From assembly GCA_030789695.1 (NCBI GenBank), contig CM061133.1, forward strand, positions 93,843,248 through 93,907,247: a stretch of 64,000 bases of DNA. Reading direction: 5' to 3'. Source of the DNA: Scilla litardierei. Lineage: Eukaryota > Streptophyta > Magnoliopsida > Asparagales > Asparagaceae. The notes below the pieces were generated by a model that saw only the letters and a list, made by a program, of their open reading frames with translations, did no database searches and was not told the origin of the DNA. The position numbers and the translations under genes were made by a program. Shown piece after piece: positions 21,631-34,530 of this stretch (its first letter is position 1; each line of letters starts with the position of its first letter).

Positions 21631-23056
21631 AAGCTGGGATTATGTCTTTGTGGTCTTCTTGGGTGATGCCCAGATTCTAACAAGCTGGGGCGGTTCTGTC
21701 CATCCTCGCCCGTCGCTAGCTCTCTCAGACGTCGACCGGGCAGCCGCTGCGCTGCTGTTGGCTCTTCCTTTGGAATCGAAGTCCATATGGTCTTTGTTGG
21801 ACGACCTACTCCTGAAGGCCGTCTTGTGGTCTCCGGGTAGGTCGCTTTTTCATCCTCGGATCGCCCTATGACTCATCCTGATTTCGGTCTCCTTTGCAGG
21901 GATGGCAGGCCGCGAATTCGTCCGTGACGTCGATGAGCTGATCCGTCGTGGAGCCGCTCGGAGCCGAGGTAGTACCTCTGGAAGGGCGCCTCGGAGGACC
22001 GTTGAGGAAGAAGTGCGCCGAGCCGAGCCTTCCGTGGGTAAGGTGGTGGCCGCGCCTCCCGCCTCTTCTTCTGGCGATCCCCTTCCCGGGGGTGAGGATG
22101 GTGCAAGGCGGAAGCGTTCCCCTCCGGCGCCTTCGGAGCCCTACGGAGGAAAGAGGAGGAGGGAGGACGTGGATCCCTCCAGTCCGGCAGGTTCCGCACT
22201 TCCCGTGGCGACCGTCGGGGATCCTTCGGTAGCTTTGTCAGCCACCCCCCTCGCAGCGTCTTCGCCCGTATCACCGGGGGTCGGGGCCTTGTTGGCGAGT
22301 GACTTGGCTTCGATCGTCGTCCCTGGGAGTTCGATGTTTGTTGACCGAGCCCTGGCCCAGCAGGTTGCCGAGGTCTCCGTCCCTCCGCGGGACCGCAGCT
22401 TCCTCAAGAAGATCCCGGCCGACAAGATGTCGGATTCCTTGGTCTGGATCCTTCAACAGGTTCGGTTATCTAGCTATCCTCTCTTTCTCTTTATCCTCTT
22501 CTTAGCCCATGTCTCGTCTTTTCAGGGTTCAGCGCTCGCTGTGGAGTTACAGTGTCGAGCCGTCCGCTTGAGGGAGCTGGAGGAGTCCTCCATGAGGGCT
22601 CAGGAGCGGGCCGGGGCGGCTGAGGTGGCTATGACGGAGGCCCAGATGGAGTCTCAGCGTCTCAACCTCCGCGTGGCCGAGTTGGAGGGACGAGTGGTTG
22701 ACCTCCAAGGAAAGCTGGAGGATGCTCATCAGTCGGCTGAGGAAGCGGCGGAGTCGTTCCGCCTGGAGAGGGAGGAGCTTCAGAGGGAACTGTCGGATCG
22801 GCGCCAGGTGATGCGGCTTGCAGAGGAGGTGGAGAGGGGCGTCGTCGAGACCCTGGGGAAGAGGATCTTCGAGGTTCTCAGGGAGGCCTTCGGTAAGTAT
22901 GAAGACCTCATCACCCCTCGGATCGTCGAAGTCGTCCAGTCTTCCTTCCGGGAATGTGCGGAGCGTGTTCGGCAAGCCCCACCGCCGGTCGATCCCCCTC
23001 GCTCCGAGCAGGGCGAAGTGCCCGAGGATGTGTCCTCCCGAGCTCGGGCTCCCTAA
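21631..23056 (+). pseudogene. E2 antisense gene, 3' part
   Basis: It resumes with WDYVFVVFLGDAQILTSW after E3 and runs to VLWSPG. A 63-bp GT-AG intron (21837-21899) joins it in frame to MAGREFVRDVDEL at 21902. A 66-bp in-frame intron candidate spans 22460-22525 (ends TTTTCAG). The C-terminal part is a long coiled coil (LRVAELEGRVVDLQGKL) ending SSRARAP at 23056. Unlike E1 it lacks the 10-bp frameshifting duplication. The start of the gene is at 12385, beyond E3. Confidence 0.85.
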
Positions 23057-23439
23057 GCCGTCCCTCCCGGCCTTATCCTCAAATTTTTAAGCATCCGCTT
23101 CGCTTTGGGCTAGTCTACTTGAAATGGATCCCTGGCCCCCGCTATCTCCTTCGGCTTCGTTATCGGCTTCGTGGCCAATAATTGCTGGTTGCAGGGCTGC
23201 TAGCTTGGGCTAACTACTTTGAGTCTTTTGTCAACCAATTTTGCTCTGTCGGTGTCGATCTAGCTTCTGTAGGTGAAGAACTCTGTCATTCGTCGTGAGT
23301 GGATTATTTGTAGAGTGTTTCCTTCGCCTTGATTCCCTGTAAATAAGACACATTTTTGTACTCTGGTTAACTATTATAAACGAAATTGACTTACTCGGAC
23401 TTCTCGTGTATTTTGCGTTGCCGCCTCGTTCTTGGTCTA
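23057..23439. other. E2 region between antisense-gene stop and tandem repeats
   Basis: No gene is seen. It is conserved with 6180-6522 in E1 and probably forms the 3' untranslated region of the antisense transcript. Confidence 0.5.
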
Positions 23440-24060
23440 GGATTGGATGACGTTCGCGTCGGCTGGGGGAATTGCCCCCAAACTTATGGGCGCTGGAGTC
23501 GGTCGGCGAGGGCAAAACTCCTCGGCTTAGGTCCGGTCGGCGTCCGTGCCTGCTGGGGGAACTGCCCTCAGACTTATGAGCGCAGGAGTCGGCCGGCGAG
23601 GGCAAAGCTCCTCGGCTTAGGACCGGTCGACGTCCGTGCCTGCTGGGGGAACTGCCCCAGACTTATGAGCGCAGGAGTCGGTCTGCGAGGGCAAAGCTCC
23701 TCGGCTTAGGACCGGTCGGTGTTCGCGCTGTCTGTGGGGATTGCCCCCAAACTTATGAGCGCAGGAGTCGGCCAGCGAGGGCAAAGCTCCTCGGCTTAGG
23801 ACCGGTCGGTGTCCGTGCCTGCTGGGGGAACTGCCCCAGACTTATGAGCACGGGAGTCGGTCGGCGAGGGCAAAGCTCCTCGGCTTAGGACCGGTCGGCG
23901 CTCGCGCTGGCTGGGGGGATTGCCCCCATGCTTATGAGCGCAGGAGTCGGTCGGCGAGGGCGTGGCTCCTCGGCTTAGGACCGGTCGGCGTGCCTGCCGG
24001 GGGAACTGCCCTCAGGCTTCCAAGCACAGGAGTCGGTCGGCGAGGGCAGTGTCCCCCTTC
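23440..24060 (-). repeat. E2 tandem repeats (seven units, 86-90 bp)
   Basis: GGCGAGGGCAAA-type landmarks recur at 23510, 23601, 23690, 23780, 23869, 23959 and 24045. The sequence is the inverse of the E1 units. Seven against five units shows expansion or contraction between sister copies. The interval 24061-24289 beyond has no gene. Confidence 0.9.
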
Positions 24061-24289
24061 CTCCTCCAGTGAGACGGTGGCCCTCATTCTTTTGCACTAT
24101 TAGTGAAATGTCAACTCCGTCGGGGATTTGAGAAAAGAAAAAAAGGGAGTGCATTTGTACTTTCAAGAGTCCTATCGGACCGGTACATTTGGAGGAAAAG
24201 GAAAAAAGGAAATGAGGCTAGACAGACGGATGTAAACCTAGATAACTCCCTCTTACTAGGCTGCAACTGGGGGGAGAGTCATCGCCCGC

Positions 24290-25923
24290 TCACTCTATGA
24301 TGCGGAGGGGACCTTGGACGGTGTTGATCTTCTTCCCCTTGTCTGGCTGCGTGGGGGTCCCTTCTCCGTGGGCCGGCTCGTCGGCCTGGTTCCTGGCGTG
24401 CCCTCGGCTCATCAGCTTCTCAATGTCCTTCTTCAAATGCCAGCAGTCTTCAGTGTCATGGCCATCGTCCTTATGGTACTTGCAGTACTTCTCCCTGTTC
24501 CCCCCACCTCTTTTAGCCTTCGGTGGGGGGCGATCAGCCCGCTCTTCCTTCTGCACTTGGGCGAGGACGGCGTCTGGGGTGGTGTCCCTCGCGCTTTCTC
24601 CCCGCTGTCTGTTCCTCGGCCTCTTCTCGGTCCGGTACCCTTCGGGGCTGACTCGTCCGCCGTCGCCGCGCTTGGTCCCTCGAGTGGCTTTTCCTGCATC
24701 CTCGGCCAAGGCTTCCTCGGTCAGCATGAAGCGTTCGGCCCTCGCCATGATCCCGGGGAGGTCCTTCAGGGGATCGTTGTGCAGGGACTTCTTGAGGCCT
24801 CTGTGGCGAAGCCCTTTCTTAAGGGCCGTCTGGACCACCAGGTCAGGAGGGCTGTTCACGTTCAGCCTTTCTGCGTTGAAGCGGCGCATGAACTGTCGGA
24901 GCGGCTCGGCCGGGCCTTGCACTATGTTGAACAGATGTTCAGCACCGGGCTTGATCTGCCTCCCCGCCATGAACTGTTTGCAGAACAACTGGGTGAGTTC
25001 CTCAAAGCTGTCGATGGAGCGGCCGGGCAGGCTGTGGTACCAGGTCCTCGCCGCTCCCCTGAGAGTAGAATAGAAGCCCTGGCAAAGCAGGTCATCGTCA
25101 GCTCCCTGGAAGGACATGTCCCCCTCGTAGTCCATCACGTGGTGTCCCGGGTCCCCTATCCCGTCGTACTTTCCCAGCACCGGGATCCTGAATCGAGAGG
25201 GGACCCGTGCGTCGGTTATTCTCCGTGATAAGGGGCACCGGTCTCCGTGGATGCCCCCGGGGATGCGGCAGTCGCCTGCCTCTGGCTCGATCGGGGGTGG
25301 AGGAAGCACAGGCGCCGGCGGGGCTGGCTCCACGGCCCTCGCCATGCTGGGGGTCGGGCTGACCCGACGCTCCCGACTCCTCCTGTGGGAGCTCCTGCTC
25401 CGTCGTGATCGGTCTCTCGAGTGGTGTCGTTCTCTTCTCCTGCGGCGGGACGACCGTGACCGACGTGAGGATGCCGTCATCGATTCACCCTCCGTCCCTT
25501 CGGTTTCTCTTCGGCTCCTTTCACGATAAGGGGAGGAGGCGTGTGACCTCGCCTGACGAGAGCCGGACAGCGTGAACCGACGCTCCATGTTCGGTTTCTG
25601 GGTCCCGTGGTCGTCGACCACGGCAGACCGCAAGTGCGGGGGACCCCCGCCCATCGATGGCTATCGTCCAACGTGCCTCCGTTGGACGGCACAGGGCCGA
25701 CGAGCTGCTGTACCGTCGCGACCAACATCTGGAGGCTCGCGTTGGTCTCCTGAGCCAGGGCACGGAGTTGTCCCTGCGTGGCCAGTTCTGAGCCGTCGGT
25801 CTCTTCGGTTGAGAGGGCGGGGTGGCCGCCGACGGGCGTGTCCTCGGGGTTGCCGTTTGATGCGCCATTCCCCTCCTCTGGGATGGGGGGCATGCGCTTC
25901 CTTCCGTTGCTGGCTCGTGCCAT
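24290..25923 (-). pseudogene. gag: E2 Gag with one frameshift
   Basis: The start MARASNGRKRM is at 25923. The protein is nearly the same as the E1 Gag: RS-rich block, Gag core (FYSTLRGAARTWYHSLP) and knuckle (CKYHKDDGHDTEDC), ending RIIE at 24290. Around 25644-25648 a run of five C (plus strand) replaces the six expected from E1, a one-base loss that breaks the reading frame near residue 92. The rest of the frame is open, so the damage is minimal and probably young. Confidence 0.9.
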
Positions 25924-25961
25924 TGTTGGCGTGGTTTGCTGCTTCGTGGGACGGTTTTCGG

Positions 25962-25979
25962 TTCCCACAGACGGCGCCA
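25962..25979 (-). other. E2 primer-binding site
   Basis: TGGCGCCGTCTGTGGGAA on the minus strand begins 2 nt from the 5' LTR; it is the canonical form of the E1 site. Confidence 0.75.
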
Positions 25980-25981
25980 GA

Positions 25982-26946
25982 TGTTTCAGAGTGTTTTCTC
26001 ACTACAAAGCGTTGACCGTGGAGAACCCGGTCAACGTGGTCAAGGGGCCCGCTTGGGTCCCTCGGGGGCTTCGAATCGGTGCGGATGGGGCGAGGGGAAG
26101 CCTCGGCCCTGGTTGAGACGCTCGGCCTCGGACAGACGAGCACGGCCTCGGAGGTAGGACGACGAGGGGTTGCCTCAGTCGCCCAGCTAGATGCGTGTTC
26201 GGCGAAGGGCGAGGGGAAGCCTCGGCCCGGGTCGAGACGCTCGGCCTCGGTAGGATGCGCTCGGCCTCGCCTGACGGACGGTGAGGGTAAGCCTCACTCG
26301 TCCAGTTGACTGTGAGGTTGGAGAGGGGCGAGGGGGAGCCTCGGCCCGTTGATCAGCTGTCCACCTGCGTAGACGAGAACGCTCGTCAGGGGGCCGGACC
26401 TAGGTTCCGGCCAAATCCCCTCCGATGCCTAAGTCAGATAGAGATCTGAAAGAGGAGGCCCAGCGGAGACGGTTCGACTCGTGAGGAGATCGGAACGGCG
26501 TCTCACGGCGCGAGCGGGTGAGGAAGGAGATAGGATGGGGGAGCTAGGTCATTGATGGAGTACCTTAGGTTTTTTGATACCTGAGATGCGGTCCACTTCT
26601 TCGTCGTATTCCCTGCCCTTTTGTAGAGCTCCCAGCGTGATTGCCTCTGGCCCACGTCCCACGCCCGCCCTCGATCGTGCCCCATCAATCCGCCCCCTCG
26701 CCGCCGCTCTCTTCGCCATGCCAGCACCTCCCCATTACCGCCATTTAGTGGTCGCGCGTCCGGGGGAGCGGTTTTCGCAGGAGTGGGCGAGTGACCAGCG
26801 GGTTATCGGGACCGGGTCGGATCGACATTCGAGAAGATCCCTTATAGGGCCTTTGTAGAATGGGCTTGAGGATGCAGATGGGCTCTCGACCAGTAGTCGG
26901 GCTCCTGGGCTCGTGTCTTTTGGGTCTCGGTCAAATAGGCGTAACA
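25982..26946 (-). repeat. E2 5' LTR
   Basis: It is 965 bp, nearly identical to 10801-11765, and is followed by AGTTG at 26947-26951. Confidence 0.92.
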
Positions 26947-26951
26947 AGTTG

Positions 26952-27637
26952 TATAATCATCTGTTCACACGATTATTAATAAACAGTTTATATTCAAGTA
27001 CTCATATCATACGGCTATGATGATTGATGACTTGCATTAAACCATATATGTACATCTTTAAACTGAAGTTATTATGTGCCTTCCAAAACAAAACTTAAGA
27101 CACATTAATTGTAAGAAGATTGTGTATTATTTTTTAAAGTTCAAGTATTACCAGAATTCTCCTTACGAAAAACCATGTGATTTTGCTCTTGTCAGAGATT
27201 CTAGTTTGTGTATAGGCATGTGCAGAGCAAATAAATGAAAATACATGCCGAAATCAGGAGAGTGCTAATCTATATTTGCACAAGTCTTTCTATCTGTGTT
27301 TTCTTAAAAGAGTTCTTCTATTATGCATGCTTAAGAAGCTGAATATACTTGCATATGTCCGTATATGGTCATTTATAGATGTCATCTCCACATTAAATAC
27401 TATCTCTACATAAAATATAGTATATAAGTTTAACAATGAATATTGCATCTGCACAAACCCTGACAATAAAATGATTTCAAAATAAATCATGAGTGACTTG
27501 TTAACTCAATGGATGAAATACACAGATGTTCTTAACTTTATAATCGTACTGTTCTTTCACAAATAACATGCACCCTATCCGCCCCTAGCATAGAAACTTC
27601 CTCCTAACTATGTTGGTTAAAGGCTAAAACTGATTAC
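26952..27637. other. TNPA-like intron sequence right of E2
   Basis: AT-rich, no gene seen. It ends at the donor GTAATC of the exon at 27638. Confidence 0.6.
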
Positions 27638-29103
27638 CTCTTGCTTGATTGCAAGCATCTCGACCAATTTCACACTTATTTTCCTTTTTTGGTCCTTCAG
27701 ATGCATTAATAATTTCTCATTTACTAACTTAACTAAAATGCTATTATTCAGCACAAATTTCTGCAGTGCTAGGAGACATATATATATATGGCATTGACTA
27801 CAACTGAGAACAACAATCATGGGGTGTTTACTGACGCACAGAAGTTCAAACCTAACTATCAGACAACCAAAATTTTTTTGATCAATGCAATCTACTGTTC
27901 AAAATGTTCAAAATCTGAAATACTTCATGAAAGCTAAAAGAAAAATTAGCTCGTCACAGCAACAAACTAGATACTTACAATGATATCTCTCGCGGCATCG
28001 TTTGGATAAGACCCGTCATCTCTGGAACGTGTCAACAACACTATCTCTGTCTGGGTGGGGTCCGCTCCATTTTGTTCAGCCTAATGAATCCACTTCACTA
28101 GTTAGGGCAATATCTAAACTACATGGAATAGAAAACAAAATATCTTAATTTTATGTAGTTCAATATATGGTGTGATAAGTTTTTGTTACCATTAAACCAT
28201 AAAGTTGAGCCACTGGACGTGACCCAGTAGTTGGATGACAGTCTTGCTTGAGAGCATTCTCCCTATTCTTCTCACGGTTATACTTCAATACAGATAAAGA
28301 ATTGACACAATGTTATAATCTTCGAAAATATATAATTACTAAAATGTATTACTTAAAGTATAACAATTTATAAACTTACCAGCCACTTTGCTAAAAATCT
28401 TAGAGCATTGAAACATGCCCAATCATCTTTAGTAACGCAATCAGGGGGTGTTTCCTCATTATCTTTCTGACTTTTTGTGTAATCATAATGTCGGTTCCAT
28501 AACTTGATCCTCCTATTTTTCCATTGAACGCCCATTGCTATCTTCATTTCATGGCAAGCAACTGCTTTGTGCTCAGGAGGTTCAATGTAAAACTTAGTCT
28601 GTAAATAAATGAAAAATAAGTTAGATTGATATTGAGATTGAAAATGGTAAAAAACCAATTGTCTCACGAAATCATACCAGAACATGATTTTGGATCGCAT
28701 TATCTTTGATCTCCTGGGGTATTACCGTCCAATCATTTACGCCCACAGGATAATGTTCACTATTTGATATCACCTCCCTCAAAATAGAGTGGAGTGGCTT
28801 AACACACTCTCCTACAATACCAGGGCCACTTGGTTTAAAAATGAGCACTACCCTCTTATGGAAGGAGACCTTATCATGAATGTCCCTCGCATTTCTCAAA
28901 ATGATTGAGCCACACTTTTGTGGATTTTCAGGATTAGAAATATCTACATAATTAAACTCATTAATTATATTCAAGATGCAAACTTTTATAATCATGAAAT
29001 GAATTTAAACCAGACCTATTAGCTCACAAATCTCCGTGGACTTCTACACAGATGAAGCTCCTCTCTTGCGCTTGCATACTGAAGTGCTACCTTCTAATGC
29101 CAT
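27638..29103 (-). CDS. TNPA-like transposase (Ptta/En/Spm family), upstream exons
   Basis: A likely start, MALEGSTSVCKRKRGAS, lies at 29103 with a basic KRKR patch; its splice to the next exon is unclear. Further exons have good GT-AG borders: about 28945-28678 (VGVNDWTVIPQEIKD), 28598-28380 (YIEPPEHKAVACHEM, NRRIKLWNRHYD, KDDWACFNALRFL), about 28283-28190 (ENALKQDCHPTTGSRP), 28080-27979 (GADPTQTEIVLLTRSRDD) and 27760-27638 (coiled-coil-like). The order of motifs, an HYD/W..F block, a 'H..GS+' block, then 'P...E+..LT+..DG', matches the plant En/Spm family. The last exon is at 1481-1897. Confidence 0.75.
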
Positions 29104-32100
29104 ATGTATCTGCGTTAAATTCACAAATTAAACAAGTTATAAGTGATAACAAATGTTGCTAAAAGTAACGGACAGAAAGATTTGGCTGAAAACAAATGTT
29201 GCTGGAAACAAATGCTTGATTTCTGTACTCACTTCGTTATCTCCGACCCTAATTTTGCTGAAAACAAATGTTGCCATTCAGAAAACAATTTGATCTTAAT
29301 TCAAATAAATTATTAATCAATATATGAAAGAATATTACTTCAAACATAACAATATATAATAAAAAATAAGCTTACAAAACCAATTGATTGAATCAACTTT
29401 AAGTAGATTTTGTTGAATTTCATTTACAAAAAATGGTGGTTGAACAGTTCATATGTTTATAAAGAACAATTTTTCTGTTGAGAATTACATGGAGTAACGT
29501 TTCGTTCTCATGTTACATAGTGGAATTTATTTCTCTATCTTATACACTAATCACTCACTAAACCACTTTGAACAAAAAAGCATATAAGGAAAGCTAAGGA
29601 AAAGGACAGGAACATAGGTTATGAAGATGGGTTGTCATGTGTTTTGCTAAATTAAAAAGATTATTAAATTCTGACAGTAAAACACTCCAGATGATGACGA
29701 TCATGATCTGGCATAGCCCCAGTCATTTACATCCTAATTTGAATACAGAAATAGTGAGAAACCATCTAAGGTGGTAGTTAGTTGGCAGGACTCCACATTT
29801 TTTTCTTGTTCAGCAGCACTCAACACTGTCACTCTGAACCAACCTTGTACAAACTTGAAAGAAACTTCTCACTGTTTCCAGGAATTTGAGAGATGGTAGT
29901 TTTATAAGCTGACTGATTAAACAAAGGCTATTGCAACTAGCAGTAAAAAATCACCAATAGATCTTGGGAACCAAGTATCCATGTATGCTCTTCTTCAACC
30001 AACGCAATTACAATCAAATCAACAGTACTATGAACTGCAATTTGTCACATATGTGATTTAAGTCACAATGGCTAGTTCAACCAGCATTATCTGGGAATCA
30101 ACTTTAAGTAGATTGAGCACATGAAAACACCAATTGATGGTCTGTATTGTGTCAAATCGGCCCAACACGCTTGCACCGGTTTAGTTATAATAATACGAGC
30201 TAGGGAAGGTGTGACAGAGACACAACTGAAATTCTCTTTAAGACATTTTATTTTGCTCACAAGTGAGAATAAATAATGAACACAAATAAATGCACTCAAA
30301 ATGTAGATGCACCCAAAAGTTCATATTCATTTCTGATCATGGAGTAGCATACCATATTACAACCTACCATACATGTTTACAACTTCAGTACAACTTCAGG
30401 AAAAAAATCATTTCAGGTTTTGAATATGAGTCATTTGATATTACATTGTTAAAAATACTGTAAGAAGAGTCATTTTATTGGTGTAAAAATTCTAGTTGCA
30501 CAGGTTTTGTATGCATTTTTCAGTAAGAACACAAATATGATTTGAAACTCAAGCATATTTCATCCACTTTCAAACAAGCAAATAAACAAACTTTTAAATG
30601 AATGTAAATAAAAGATTCTACTATCGAAAATTAATTGATCATGGATCAAATGCTCCTCGTGATGCAATCAAAAGAGCACACACATAGAAGTCACCAAAAA
30701 TGAGGACAAAATAACACAAGAAGAACTTTATAACCCAAATGTTATTGAAACGTAGGAAAGAGTGAATGGCTCAAATTTTCAAGGAAGGCTCATCCCATAC
30801 TTCTTGTGAATGAAGAGTGAGAGTACCAATGAAACATCCAAGTAGAAAGAGCTGGCCTGTAGTTTTTTGTCATTTTTTCTAGTTTTAGATTTGGCCTAGT
30901 GGTCCATGAGCTAAAGAGAAGGGCAGCATACATGTGAAGGCATAAAGAGTCTGTTGCTTAATCATCAAAGTAGAAAGAGCTGATGAGAAGAAATAGTTTA
31001 AAGCCAGTCTCATCTGATGTTTGGCTAGACTGGCCAACTATTGGAACATCTCTTCACTATATATGCAAGTACTTTAGCATGGGAAAGCTTGTATTGTCTC
31101 AAACTCTCTGGATAATTACAGACCAAAACCCTAAATATTTAAGATAATGCTGAGGAAAAAGAGATGACAAATTATAAGATAATGCTTGAGCAATTGAAGA
31201 GTCCCAATTTGGACTTCTTTGATTTGACAATGTGTGTTCGTACGTCAACTGAAATGAGTTTATCTCATAGTGTTATCTGGCAATATTCTATCCTACTAGA
31301 GAACTTACAATATTATGCAAATCCTTGGGGTTGTCTTCAATGAACTTTCTATGGCCTTTTTATAATCTATTAATTGGCTTTGGCACTGTCTATTTGCATA
31401 ATATTGTAAGTTCAAATTTACAATGAATTTAAATATTATGCAAACACTGAATAGAGAAGTTCAAATTTACAATGAATTTAACATAGAATTTTGTCGGATT
31501 AGACTCGAATCATGTCTCAAATGATAGCTGGATTAATCAAATACAGTAATTACGTGACACTGGTCACAGTAGGTAGCCTGCTAGCAAACTTTAATAATTA
31601 TGACATGAATTCCACACAATTATAATATAACTGAGTTCATACATATATAAACACACCAGTCCCATGTACCAGAATTACATAGTGGAACTTAAAAAGGTGA
31701 ATTTAGTATAACTCCATATCCCAACATTAATTATACAACAGCCACCTATCTGCCGATTACAAATGCCCCTCAACTTATAATGACTTAGAGATTATGTGTC
31801 TTAATGAGACGAGATTTTCCCTACCATGTAAAGGTTAATAAACTATTTTTTCACGACATAGGATGTTTGTATTTTAGCTGCCATATAAGATTAGGAAACT
31901 GTTTTTTCGGGGGCGTTGTTTTTTTGTGCTCTTAGCTCGTATGAAGACACTAGACAACCCCTCAACTTTCATTTGAAACACATCATGTATGGAGAATGTG
32001 GGAGGGAATTCTCTTTCCAGGTTCAAACCTAGGAAACTACTCCTACTTATGATAAATATAGGTGACCCTTTCCCAAAAGGTCAAGACTTTTAGATTATGA

Positions 32101-32671
32101 ACTGTGAAGTAGTTACCAACAATTTAAGAGAAGCAAATACACTCATGGTATCATGCCTACTAGCATGCTTTTGCTGCATGCATCATTTTAGATACCAAAG
32201 GATTTTTTGAGGAGATGCACATGATTGCATGAAATTAGATTTGTTACTCAATAATTAAGCATACCTCTTTGACCAGATCGCTAAAGGAAGACACACCAAG
32301 ACAACCTATAGCATTTAAAACTAAGTATGACTTCTTCTCCTTTGAACCCATGCATGTATCTATAACAAATTTGCAGTATATAAGGAACCGCATGCATGGC
32401 ACTATTACCATGAATCGAAAATTAAGAGAGCAACTATTACCCTGAAGGTATAAATTACAATCACGGCACTTCATATTGTTAGAGTCTTCACAGCATGATC
32501 ATCATAATTTAAAACTTGTACACATGCTAATTAAAAGATAGAAGCAATTAGGATCATATATTATGAGGTAGAATCGATTAGAAACGTACCTTCTTCCATT
32601 CCATGTAAAGTATAAGATCATTACAACTATCATTACAAAAATTAATGCAAAGGCATACAAATATCATTGGC
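29104..32671. other. CACTA spacer between TNPD-like stop and TNPA-like start
   Basis: This is 3.6 kb of AT-rich sequence. I see no gene; open frames (for example 30087-30299 and 32244-32474, minus) have no recognisable domain. It would contain the 3' untranslated region of the TNPD-like gene and the promoter of the TNPA-like gene. A perfect 22-bp inverted repeat lies at 31301-31413. Confidence 0.5.
31301..31413. repeat. Perfect 22-bp inverted repeat with 69-bp spacer
   Basis: The arm at 31301-31322 (starts GAACTTACAATATT) is exactly complementary to 31392-31413. A nearby direct repeat, CAAATTTACAATGAATTTA, occurs at about 31414 and 31452. It could be a small stem-loop or a remnant of a miniature element; no target duplication is evident. 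Confidence 0.8.
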
Positions 32672-32676
32672 CCTAC

Positions 32677-34507
32677 TGATTCGGGTTCAATATTACATAT
32701 TTAACCCCCCATTTAGCCCTATTTTGTGCTCATGTGATGCTACATTGTTCTCTAATTCATACGTATTTTCTACACATTTATTTATTAGAGAAAACACACT
32801 ATTTGAGCACAAAACAGCATTTAACGACGCATTTCTGCACTTTTTATATTTTTCCTAGCACCGTCTCGATCTCACGATTCCAACGACTATTTATTTGTAT
32901 TTTTCTGAGATCTGTGCTAATTACTATGAATTTTTGAATGCAGAATACAATTTAAAAGAAGAAATAAAAAGAAAATAGGCGCACGAATCTTGGCGCGTGA
33001 CGTGGCCGCCATCCGCGCTTTCCCGCCCAGATCCTGCGGCTGTAAATAAAGGACGACGCGGCATTTTGACGACCGCACGATCATCATCCAACGGTCGCAA
33101 ATCATCTCTGAATCGAATTACATACGGGCTACGTGGCAAGACAGCAGCGGTTAGATCTTCATCCTACGGCCTACATTGAAGCAAATCGCGACGAAGCAGC
33201 GGAACTTTTAGAGGGCGACGTGGCTCACTTACAGACGTCCGATCCCGATCGGACGGAGGCGATCACGCCCGAAGCGAACGAAGCGGCAGCGAAAGTTGGG
33301 GGCGACGTGGCGTGCTTGGCGCCGTTCGATTATGATCGAACGGCCGAAATCAAACCCGCCTTTAAATCGAACGGATGCGGGTTGTGCACGATTTTTAATG
33401 CGACACGTGGCGGCACAAAATCAAATCCCGCTTGGATCGACGGTTCTCGTTTACTCCGCTTTAGATCAGTGGTCCAGATGATCCGGGTGCGATTTTGGAT
33501 GCGGGTTTCGACCCGTTAAGCAACCCAAACCCGCAATCTTATTATATAAGCGTATTTAGGGTTTTTTGGGCGTATTCAAGCAGATTGGGGCGTATTTTGG
33601 GCGTATTGGAGGCTCTAGGAGCCGTATCTTCCCCCTGAAAAATTCTGTAAAATTCCAGAGGCTTGTTTTATTATTTTCAGAGAGTTTGAAGTGTTTTCAA
33701 GGAGAATTGGTGATATTTTCTTCAACTTCTACCCCGTATTTTAGTGTTTTTCATCGTATTTTGCTATGAATTCAATGTATTTGGCTATGGATCTTGTTTA
33801 TTCTGATATTATGAGTAGCTAAAACTTAATTGTGCTTGGTATGGAGTAGTTAGGGGATATAATTTGTGTTAGTTTGGTTGTATTCCTCGTGCTAAACCGT
33901 TAAAACGTCGCTAAAATTGTAATCTGTGTTCGTAAATCGACTTTTTTAGATTCCAACAGAATTAATTAAGTTGATGATCGCCCCAAAAGGGTGAGTTTTG
34001 ATCTCTCCAAAAGAGAGTTTCATACCGTAGTTTTGATCTCTCCAAAAGAGAGTTTCATATCGTATTATAGCTTTAGCGACGATCGTTTTGAATATTGTGT
34101 TTGAACCCCCAAAAGGGCATCTTCCGATGAGTTGCTCCCAAAAGGAGAATTCATTGAGTTATATTGGGTATTTTCCGGTGAATTGCTCCCAAAAGGAGAA
34201 TTCATTGTGTTGTACCTATCAACCCAATTAATACGTATCGTTGATCCTAACGAACCCATACCAAGTGCATACTCTTTATAGGTATTTTCGTACACGTATT
34301 TTTCTTTGTTCGCATTTTTCACGTGTTCACATCACCATTACCGTCGTCATTTGTGAAGTGGTTAGTCTCTTTCCGATAGATTTCTATTTGATTTGAATTG
34401 TGGTTGCAACAGATTTCTTCCCGTGGATTCGACATCTGGACTCCCAGATTTTACTACTTGTACGGACTCTTGCACTTGAGAGAGAGCACCTTTTCGGAGC
34501 CCACCCA
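32677..34507 (+). repeat. E4 5' LTR
   Basis: It contains a TATA box (TATATAAG near 33543) and, from 33981 to 34198, six mini-hairpins that all have the loop CAAAA but stems CCC/GGG, CTCTC/GAGAG or CTCC/GGAG. It ends AGCCCACCCA. Confidence 0.92.
33981..34198 (+). repeat. E4 LTR mini-hairpin array (loop CAAAA)
   Basis: Stem-loops lie at 33981-33991, 34003-34017, 34038-34052, 34107-34117, 34135-34147 and 34186-34198. The loop is constant while the stems differ and remain complementary. The same array is present in the 3' LTR (about 38046-38263). Confidence 0.85.
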
Positions 34508-34512
34508 GTTTT

Positions 34513-34530
34513 TGGCGCCGTTGCCGGGGA
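34513..34530 (+). other. E4 primer-binding site
   Basis: TGGCGCCGTTGCCGGGGA lies 5 nt after the LTR end, the PBS type usual in Athila-lineage elements. Confidence 0.8.

Larger units (their letters stand above)
10801..26946 (-). mobile_element. E2: sister of E1, minus orientation, carrying nested E3
   Basis: LTRs of 965 bp each lie at 10801-11765 (3' LTR) and 25982-26946 (5' LTR). AGTTG at 10796-10800 and 26947-26951 is the target duplication. The content mirrors E1: PBS, gag, seven 90-bp repeats, then the antisense gene on the plus strand, with no pol. The chromovirus E3 interrupts the antisense gene at 12883-21630. E1 and E2 are close but distinct copies; their LTRs differ in length and sequence. 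Confidence 0.92.

Noticed and set aside
24297..25228. Long plus-strand frames opposite the E2 gag
   Set aside because: They are shadows of the GC-rich gag gene; the equivalent frames appear opposite the E1 gag as well.
2842..26946. Reading E1 plus E2 as one large element with inverted termini
   Set aside because: The ends at 2842 and 26946 are inverted copies only because two LTR elements lie in opposite orientation; each has its own LTR pair and its own target duplication.
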